Positions 56,496-64,000 of a stretch of 64,000 nucleotides of DNA are shown piece after piece. Every line of letters begins with the position of its first letter. The first letter of the stretch is position 1. A program made the position numbers and the translations under genes. Origin of the DNA: Carettochelys insculpta (Eukaryota; Chordata; Testudines; Carettochelyidae); contig NC_134138.1 in assembly GCF_033958435.1 (NCBI RefSeq), forward strand, positions 8,196,001 through 8,260,000, read 5' to 3'. The notes beneath the pieces were generated by a model. The model did no database searches. It saw only the letters and a program-made list of their open reading frames with translations, and was not told the origin of the DNA.

Positions 56496-56999
56496 AAACA
56501 AGTGCAGAGGAGCACTGGGGTGGCTGTAGGGGAAAATCTCTCTGGGACACGGCCTGGGTGGGACAAGGAGAGCAGCAGGGAAGGAGTTAACAGGAGATCA
56601 AGGTTGACAGGTTGCTGGGAAGCTCAGCTCTGTATTTCCTGGATGTGACGGAGCTGATTAGAAACTGTGCACACAGAACTGGGTCTCCCAACCACGTCAA
56701 GGCTTCCCTTCCCTTACTGGGATGACTCAATATTTGTACGACAGCCGCAGCTGGAAGGCAGCATCCTCGGTATGTACAGATCGAACCTTCTGCTTGGCTC
56801 TTCTGCCGTAAAGGGTATCTCATCTAACGGACATGCTCCAGACAACCGCGGCAAAGCACGCCAGGCTGCCAAAAGCCCTGTTTCCGGCACATGAACTCTA
56901 ATGCTTTTACATGGGTGGGTGCTTGACGGCGTCATTGACGTATCAGCCGAGCAGCGTATCTCTCTCTCTCAGGCCCAACGCGCACACACAAACGCACTT

Positions 57000-57085
57000 G
57001 TGTAAACACACAAACACTTACCCATCTGCACACACAAACACTTGCATAGGTACACATAAACACACGCGTGTGCACACACATAAAT
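57000..57085. repeat. (CA)-rich imperfect microsatellite
   Basis: Interrupted cacaca/acacac words downstream of the PSCA stop codon (PSCA runs leftward). Confidence 0.75.
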
Positions 57086-57262
57086 ATGGAGTGTCTTATT
57101 CGCAATTAGTAGCAGGAACAAAAACTCTAATCAGAGAAGCATCTGCAGCCAGCTCTAAGTGCGTGAGAGAGCGGGGTGTGGGACGGGGGGCCAGGGTGAG
57201 CCTGCCAGCTGCAGCGGAGAAGTGCCAGGGCTGAGTCAGGCCGAAGGGTCCCTCCCCACACC

Positions 57263-57477
57263 TCACAGCCTGTCCCTCAGAAGGAGGCTGAGGACGCTGG
57301 CTGTGAGTCCTGCTGCCAGGGTGGCGTAGCTGCTGCCCACACTGCCTGCCCGGCTTTGGTTGCACAAGTCAGTGCTGCAGCAGGACACGTTGCGCGTGCC
57401 CACGGTGAAGTCCTGGAAGCTTGCCTCACACGAGGTAGTGCACTCCTTGGTGATGACATTGACAAAGCCCACGGCAC
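57263..57477 (-). CDS. PSCA: PSCA exon 3
   Basis: The acceptor tcccgtctag ends at 57478. The exon encodes AVGFVNVITKECTTSC, CCSTDLCNQS and the GPI-type tail, ending LLLRDRL before TGA at 57265-57263. Confidence 0.92.
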
Positions 57478-60286
57478 CTAGACGGGAGACAAGAGGAGGT
57501 CAGTGGGGGAGGGGGGTTGAAGAAAGGGTCGGGGTGAGTAGCTTGTCGCTGCACCCCCCCCATGCCAATCTGTGCCCTGTGTATGCCCTAGGAGCAAGCC
57601 TGCCAGGGTCACCCTGCATGCTGTTGTGCCCCAGTGTACAACGTTGCACCACTACTGGGGGTTGGCCAAGCCGTCCCCTCCATGACGACAAACGAGGCAT
57701 CGGGCCTAATTGGAGTGAGTGGCACTGCACCCTGGTGCGTGGGGCTGCAACGCCTCTGCTCTGAGATGGAGCTGGGCCAAACCAGACTTGTCCAGCAGCT
57801 CCCAGGCACCCTATTGCAATGCCTGGAGGGAGCCAGCAGCTGCTGCTGTGGGGTGTCTGTGAGGGCTCTACCGACCTCTGCCCTGGTGTAGACAGTGCTT
57901 GAGTGATGGGCTAATCCTTCCCTCAGCCCGGCCAGCACCTCTCAGAAGGCAGGTTAGCTACAGTGGCAGCAGATGCTTTCTCTCGATGTGAACAATGTCT
58001 ACGCTGACACTCAGAAGTCCTGTGGCACCTTATACAGCTGACAAAGGGGGTCTTTGCCCACGAAAGATGGAGCTCCAAAACATCTGTTGGTCTATAAGGT
58101 GCCACAGGACGACTTGTTGTTTCTGAAGATACAAACTGACTTGGCTACCTCGCTGATACGCTGACCCTGCGTCTTCCCTCAAACTTACTCGAGCTAACTT
58201 GTGTCCCTGGGGACAATGGTCTCGCTAATTTTTTGTGCCAGATAAATTTTGTTATGTGCACATGTACACTGCCCAGAGAGACACACGCTGCCGGTTGTGG
58301 GTGCGCAGCCAATCAGCTGGGCAGCACCTGAGTCCCTCCTAGGTGGCTGCCCATGCTCTCAGCTTACAGGGAATGTTGCTCCCGGGTGTAAATGATCCAC
58401 CTCCCTGCAAGATGTGAGCGAAGTGTGTGGCGGGGGGTTAGACAGGCCTATGTGCCCTGCACCAGCCTTGCTAGTGCCTCTTGTGCAGAGGCAATGCGTG
58501 GGGGGTGGGGTGGCACAAAACTGTGGGGGCACGAGGGGCAAAAGGGGGACCAGCTGTGGGTGGGGCCAAAGCCTCCTTCGCTCAAAGTCCTCAGTTTTGA
58601 AGTTGGCCTGCCGAGTTCATGGAAGAGCCGGTAATACAGCTCCCAGGAGCCTTGGCTCCCTGCGTCCCTGGTCGAGCCCCTATCCCTGCAGCCTTCCTGG
58701 CTAACCTCAGCAAGTTCTGCATGAGACAAAGAGGTAACAGGTTCTTTTAATGTTCCTCCAACACACAGGCGCCAACTCCATGGGTGCTGCGGGACTGGAG
58801 CACCCACAGGGAGAATAATCTGTGGGTGCTGAACCCCCCTAGCAGCTCCCCACCCCACATCCCTGGTGCTGGCGGGCCCCATAGATCATCACCTCCTGTT
58901 CCTCCCTGCACTGTCCACCTGCCGCCATCAGGTTCTCTGGGTTCAGGAAGTTCTTGCAGGGAGGGGAGAGAAGCCAGGACATGGTGGCTGCGTCTACACG
59001 TGCACGCTACTTCGAAGTAGCGGCAGTAACTTCGAAATAGCGCCCGTCACGTCTACACGTGTTGGGCGCTATTTCGAAGTTGAAATCGACGTTAGGCGGC
59101 GAGACGTCGAAGTCGCTAACCCCATGAGCGGATGGGAATAGCGCCCTACTTCGACGTTCAACATCGAAGTAGGGACATGTAGACGATCCGCGTCCCGCAA
59201 CATCGAAATAGCGGGGTCCTCCATGGCGGCCATCAGCTGGGGGGTTGAGAGATACTCTCTCTCCAGCCCTTGCGGGGCTCTGTGGTCACCGTGGGCAGCA
59301 GCCCTTAGCCCAGGGCTTCTGGCTGCTGCTGCTGCAGCTGGGGGTCCGTGCTGCATATACAGGGTCTGCAACTAGTTGTTGGCTCTGTGTATCTTGCACT
59401 GTTTAATGAAAGTGTGTCTGGGAGGGGCCCTTTAAGGGAGCGGCTTGCTTTTGAGTCCGCCCCGTGACCCTGTCTGCAGCTGTGCCTGGCTCCCTTATTT
59501 CGATGTGTGCTACTTTGCTGTGTAGACGTTCCCTCGCTGTGCCTATTTCGATGTTGGGCTGAGCAACGTCGAAGTTGAACATCGACGTTGCCAGCCCTGG
59601 AGGACGTGTAGACGTTACTCATCGAAATAGCCTATTTCGATGTCGCAACATCGAAATAAGCTATTTCGAAGTTGGGTGCACGTGTAGACGTAGCCGGTGT
59701 GTTCAGGGGAGGGGGTGGAACTGGGGAGGGGGCGAGAAGAGGTGGGGAGGGGCCTTGGGGGAAGGGTGAAGTGAAGGGGAGGGTGTACCTATATGCCAAC
59801 AGGTAATTTCTAAAGCTGCCGATGCTTTAGAGGCTTCCAGCCAGGCGGAGATGGGTGTCTCGTGCCGTATGAATATATCGGCCCCTCTCGTTCCGGGTGT
59901 GGGGGAACAAGTGGCAGTTTCAGGCACTGTCAGCCCTAAAACTGGCTCTTAACATTGTGCTGGCCCTTGTCTGATTTAACTGACAGGCCTGTTATGCCCA
60001 CCCATTCCCCGCTAGCATTTCTCTTCCAGTCGCATGCCGTGCCTTTACGAGACCTGGCGGTGACGCCCAGAGGTGGGGATCTGGGACAGGCTACCATGGA
60101 AGTGGGGCCTTGCACATGTGGGGGTGGGGCTGTGTTAACCCCTTCCGCCTCCGAAACCAAACTGGGACGTGGCCTTACTGATCACTTCCGTCTTGCACGC
60201 TTGAGAGCCATTGGCGCACGACGTCTGCGTCTGACATTTGGAGTTGCTGAGCTGTGCCTGGCACGTGTAGCAAGTCAAAGAGACAC
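57263..60286 (-). CDS. PSCA: PSCA, prostate stem cell antigen, partial gene (exons 2-3)
   Basis: Minus-strand exons 60286-60179 (108 bp) and 57477-57263 (215 bp) join in phase 1. The domain begins SLTCYTCQAQLSNSKC and continues through AVGFVNVITKEC, FTVGTRNVSCCSTDLCN and a hydrophobic tail (ATLAAGLTASVLSLLL). The spacing and wording CxAQxSN...C, AVG..xVI(S/T)KxC and NxxCCxTDLCN match PSCA as I remember the human protein. PSCA is a GPI-anchored three-finger protein; modulation of nicotinic acetylcholine receptors has been reported for it. N-glycosylation motifs NGS, NVS and NQS are present. No convincing signal-peptide exon was found between 60287 and 64000, so exon 1 may lie beyond the window. 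Confidence 0.9.
58014..58160. mobile_element. Penelope-like terminal repeat, palindromic copy
   Basis: agtcctgtggcaccttata near 58016 is repeated inverted as tataaggtgccacaggac near 58093. The centre contains gtctttgcccacgaaag. The tail is caaactgacttggctacctc. Confidence 0.75.
58215..58381 (+). mobile_element. hAT miniature element, copy 7
   Basis: gataaattttgttatgtgca, ccaatcagctgggcagcacc and cagcttacagggaatgtt. Confidence 0.78.
58986..59695. mobile_element. DNA transposon remnant, GGCTRCGTCTACAC family, best termini
   Basis: 19-bp inverted ends (ggctgcgtctacacgtgca against ggctacgtctacacgtgca, one mismatch) and GGT on both sides (58983-58985, 59696-59698). Three-base duplications suggest the PIF/Harbinger superfamily. 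The interior contains the CAG-rich coding relic in reverse. Confidence 0.8.
60179..60286 (-). CDS. PSCA: PSCA exon 2
   Basis: The acceptor cactggcag ends at 60287 and the donor GTAAGGCC begins at 60178. The phase 1-1 exon encodes VSLTCYTCQAQLSNSKC through CKTEVI. It is 12 bp shorter than exon 2 of the two LYPD2-like genes, which supports a separate subfamily. Confidence 0.9.
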
Positions 60287-60417
60287 CTGCCAGTGGGAGA
60301 GAGGGGTTAGAAGTTCATGCAGTGCAGAGAGCCTTGGGCACGCTCACGAGCAGAGGGGGGGATTCCAGAGGAAAGCGAGACTTAAAAGACCCCTCCTTCA
60401 TCTTCACCACCCGTCAC

Positions 60418-60602
60418 ACCAACGTTCCCACTATTTTTTTTCCATCCACACGCAGAATAAATTTTATTATGTGCACCGAGGTACGTGGGGATGTGCACCA
60501 CTAATAGAAACACACTCTGCCGGCTGTGGGCAGCTGTGGCACTCTGTTAATTGGCGAGGTGGTACCTCAATCCGTTCAGGTACTCAGCTTACAGGGAGGC
60601 TG
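60418..60602 (+). mobile_element. hAT miniature element, copy 8
   Basis: aacgttcccactatttt, gcagaataaattttattatg and tactcagcttacaggga. Confidence 0.78.
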
Positions 60603-60619
60603 AGTACTTGGGTGGACAC

Positions 60620-62371
60620 AGCCTAGATATTCAGGCGTAGGCCTAGGGTGGGAAATGGACAAGTTTTGGCAGGATTGGGGCATTTTTCCTCAATGTGTTT
60701 TCAAGAAGAACTTTCAGGCAGAGACCAGTTTATTAATGCTCATTATTATTATTGGTACATGAAAGCATGGACCATTTCTTCCTAACACCCGCGAGCATGG
60801 TGTTCCACGCCTGATGGGTGCCCCTGGGAGCTCAGGTAGTCAATAGCAGCTGCACGGCAATGATGAATTTAACAAGGATGGATGGGGGAATGCCCAAAAG
60901 GAAGGAATTGATCCCGTTGTTCGCGACAGGGCTGTGACTTGTGACCCTTGGCAAACTGCACAGACTCCATACTTCAGCTCCCTCTGGAAAGGAATCTCAG
61001 CAGTAGAATGGTCCGGGACCAACTTAAAGCATTGATACTCCTGGGAATGTGTCAAAGCCCTAGGGGAGTCGGATGCAATGAGATACGCTTGTACAGCACC
61101 ATGCGTCTTGGAACAAAGGCAATGCCGCAAGCGTGGACAATCACCATTCCAAGCTCTGATCCGTCCAACAGCAGTCCGGGCCCCAAGAAACCCACAGAAG
61201 GGAGACAGTTCTGCAAAGGGCGCAGTTGTCTGTTTGTTACCCAGCCTAAGGCACTGCAGTGACCTCACCCCATAGGTGAAAGCAGGAGATGGATGGTGTG
61301 TAACCCTTTCATTGCCAAGCCAACATTGTCCCAAGAACCAGGCATGCCAACAGGGGATGTTGCCCTGGGCCCCTTTGAAACAGCACAGCTGTAAGGAAGC
61401 GTGGGGTGGGGCTGCCCTTCCACCCTTGGCCCCACCCCTTCAAGAGGGGATGGGAGCTTGGCGCTCGTCCCCTCTTGCCCCCGGGCTTGTGGCAGCTGTC
61501 GGCCCCACATGCATTGTGGGGAGCACGGCAGGTGCATTGTCCCTGGCTGTTCAGCACCGTGCTGGCTGCAATCACGCGGCTGCACCCCAGCGTTGGGAGA
61601 TAAGCAATGTCTGTGCAGAGCTTTTGAACGCCTAAAGCACTATCCTGGTGTGAAACACGAGTTTCCTGATTGTCCTGGCACCACCGCATGCGTGTCCTGC
61701 TCTCCTGCACCTGCAGTGGCCGGCAGCACAGCAGGTTTGTTTGACCTGAGAACCTTTCAATGAACGTTTGTGCTTTACCCTCTCTGGGGTGCCAGCTGGA
61801 TGGAGTGTCCTCTTACCGGGGTTGGCTCTAGACTAAATGCCCCCCTGCACCCCGATTTGTCAACCTTTCGAATACGTCATTTGCAGTGTGTTTGTGGCCC
61901 ATCTCCCTGACTGACAGGTGACACCCTGCCCGGGTGAGGTTGTGGTGACCACATTCAAGGAGGCTCCAGGACACTGCAGCTCTCTGCAAATCTGCAAGGT
62001 TCTACCAAGGCCCAGGACCTTCTGGAGGTTAGTGAAGAGTGAATGCATGCAGGGAATACCTGAATAACTTCAGATGCTCCCTTTTCCCTTCGGTCGCCAG
62101 CAACCAACGCATCACCCCCCCAGCCTGGCACCCCACCGAAATCCAACCCTGATCCAGCCCATAGGCACAGACTCTTGGGGCTTTATCCCAATGAGCTCCA
62201 GGGTATGTGGAAAAGAGCAGGTCCAGCACCCTCACCACCAGCCCATCCTTCCCAGTTCAGTTCTGCAGCTTTCCCTCCCAACCTTGGCTCTGGTTGCCCA
62301 GCACACTCACCAGTGGAGGGGAATCACAGGGGCATTTCTTCCTGCTCCCAGTGAGAGGCTGGCTAGCAGGG
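60620..62371. other. PSCA upstream region, nothing recognised
   Basis: Searched for a signal-peptide exon with a phase-1 donor on the minus strand. Candidates at 61815 and 63519 lack a hydrophobic coding segment. Confidence 0.35.
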
Positions 62372-62884
62372 TGTGGTGAAGTGGGGTGCGTGAGGGTTTT
62401 ATTCCCCTGGTTACGCTGCATGGGTTTCCTACTGTCCTGTAGCAACCCGAGGTGGGTGCCTCAGTCTCCCTAGGCCCAGCATCAGTGCACAGTAGTGAGG
62501 GGAGTTCTGGTGTGATGACCTCTCACACACATTCAATGGCCCTCCAGGCTCTTTGTAACCTGGGCAGCCAGGTGACACCTTTCTTCCCTCGGAAACAAAG
62601 CAAAAGAAGGAGGAGGGGGCTGGCCTGTTTGAATGGGAACTGGGCTGTTCAGTCTTGTCTGGCTGGGGATGGAGGAAGGAGGGCCAGGGCCCTGGCTTGG
62701 GGGTGCCCTCTGGGCCCCTCTCCCCAAAACAGATTGTACCCACGGCTTCTGTTTCTGTGCCAGCACGTCTGTTCTACGTCTGTGCCCCTGTTGCCTAATA
62801 AATCTTCTGTTCTCCCTGCTGAGTTCTCCCTGCCTGCAGATGGGGTGCAGGGCCTGGGGACCCCCTCCCACACTCTGTGACACA
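62372..62884 (+). mobile_element. Probable solo LTR, 513 bp
   Basis: It starts TGTGGTGAAGTGGGG and ends CTGTGACACA (TG...CA). An AATAAA at 62797-62802 lies in the expected R-region position, followed by ttctgttctccctgctgag. Flanking bases agree weakly (aggg/gggg), so the target duplication is uncertain. Confidence 0.6.
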
Positions 62885-62889
62885 GGGGC

Positions 62890-63705
62890 ATACCCTGGAT
62901 GCTGGGGGAGATGCACTGATTCAGCCATCGCTCGTGTAGTCTTCCCTGGGAGGGAGGGTCCGTGCCCCCTTGGGTGCAGCTTCCCCCATGGGATGGGAGG
63001 TGGGAATTCCCAACCCCACCCCCTGTGCCAAATGGCCTTCTCCAGCTTCAGAACCAGAAATGGGTTTTCTGTAAGCGTGTGCGTGGTGAGGGCTTTGGCG
63101 GAGGGTGTCAGTTATACCCAGGACCAAGGAGAGGACCTGGAGGAAGCTGATCTAACCACATGGTCCCAGGCTCATAAGAAAGGGATCAGAGATCCCAGAT
63201 CTGGAGCAACATCCCAGACAGGGTGCATGGGACGATGCTGATATTCCCTGACAAAGTGGCTGGAGCACAGAGCGGCTCCCGCAGGAGGGTGCCAATGCTC
63301 TAGCAGCTGTACAAATGAATAAACCAAAGACAGCCTCTGCGTTCTCAGACGCCCTTGTCCCTCCCTGCTGTCCCACACAACTCGGCCCATAGCGCGGAGC
63401 TGTAGCAGCCATTGCTCTGATTGATCACCCAGTCCATCCCCCGGAAAGGCAGGATGGTTCCTATTGAACCTTCCCTACTGAATTATTCCAAATGCTTAGA
63501 AAAGTCCCCAGGAATTTGCTTACCATCCATTTCCTTGGGATGCTGCTCCCCAGCCCAGCACTCTGGCAGGGGAATTTCTCCAGCTATTCTGCCTATATGT
63601 TCCCTTTCTTCTGCCACCTCCGTACTCTTAGCCATCCCCTCTTGTGCCCTCTTTACCCTGTTCTTTTCTCGCACATCTCAGGGGGCCATTCCCCCCTCCC
63701 TTTGG
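62890..63705. other. Intergenic, nothing recognised
   Basis: No exon or known repeat found here. Confidence 0.3.
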
Positions 63706-63711
63706 TTCTGA

Positions 63712-63890
63712 CCAATGTTCCCATTTTTCCATCCACATGCAGAATAAATTTTGTTACATGCAGCGAAGCATGTGTGGATGTGCGCCACTAGGAGAAACAT
63801 GCTGCCAGCTGCTTGCAGCTGTGGGCGCTCTGCTAGTCGGCTGGATGGCATTTGATATTCTCCCGGCTGGCTGCCCAAAGGCGCAGCTTA
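63712..63890 (+). mobile_element. hAT miniature element, copy 9
   Basis: ccaatgttcccatttttcca, gcagaataaattttgttaca and tctgctagtcggctggatgg. Confidence 0.78.
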
Positions 63891-64000
63891 TGCTGCTGAT
63901 GACTTAGACAAGCCTTCCCCATTCATTCTGTTGCTCTCCTCTGAACTCCCTATCCCTAGGGCCCTGAGGCATCTCACTGGTTTCCAAAGAGACTCCGCTC

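Larger units (their letters stand above)
57478..60178 (-). other. PSCA intron 2
   Basis: The 2.7-kb intron contains a PLE palindrome (58014-58160), an hAT miniature element (58215-58381) and a 710-bp DNA transposon (58986-59695). Confidence 0.7.

Noticed and set aside
62633..63241. 202-codon plus-strand open frame
   Set aside because: It starts inside the LTR-like element and has no recognisable domain.
63519..63545. Minus-strand ATGGATG|GTAAGC as PSCA exon 1
   Set aside because: No hydrophobic signal peptide is encoded between the start and the donor.

Overview
The window looks like nuclear DNA of a reptile, most probably a turtle (inference). It has few genes and much repeat sequence: many CR1 LINE tails, a tRNA-derived SINE of the kind known from turtles, Penelope-like retroelement (PLE) remnants, hAT-type and other miniature DNA transposons, and solo LTRs. 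A crocodilian is the main alternative. No bacterial-type operon, CRISPR array, rRNA gene or functional tRNA gene is visible.

Four protein-coding genes can be built from exons with correct splice sites and intron phases. (1) A plus-strand LY6/uPAR gene resembling LYPD2 (exons 1453-1572 and 2910-3121; signal-peptide exon not found). (2) THEM6 on the minus strand (exon 1 24536-25039, exon 2 17824-17937; 205 aa). (3) A complete three-exon LY6/uPAR gene on the minus strand (38711-38762, 32318-32437, 30325-30530; 125 aa). (4) PSCA on the minus strand (exon 2 60179-60286, exon 3 57263-57477; exon 1 not found). Order and orientation match, in mirror image, the mammalian LYPD2 - SLURP1 - THEM6 - LY6K - PSCA block (human 8q24.3). 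No SLURP1-like exon is seen between the LYPD2-like gene and THEM6. The gene in the LY6K position is LYPD2-like in sequence.

Layout: 0-3.4 kb PLE palindrome and the LYPD2-like gene; 3.4-17.8 kb repeats with two minisatellites and a solo LTR-like insertion; 17.8-25.6 kb THEM6 with a 6.6-kb repeat-filled intron and a CpG island flanked by inverted-repeat arms; 25.6-30.3 kb a PLE copy with a decayed GIY-YIG domain, and CR1; 30.3-38.8 kb the second LY6 gene; 38.8-57.2 kb almost wholly repeats; 57.2-64 kb PSCA, more miniature elements and a second solo LTR.

The LY6 products should be small disulfide-rich three-finger proteins, secreted through the ER and GPI-anchored; THEM6 should be an ER-membrane hotdog-fold protein. 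They share a locus, not a pathway. The most interesting non-gene signals are a hammerhead-ribozyme-like core in the PLE-derived repeats, recurrent palindromic PLE termini, an inverted duplication around THEM6 exon 1, and a fold-back carrying an inverted copy of flanking DNA at 18.05-18.43 kb.
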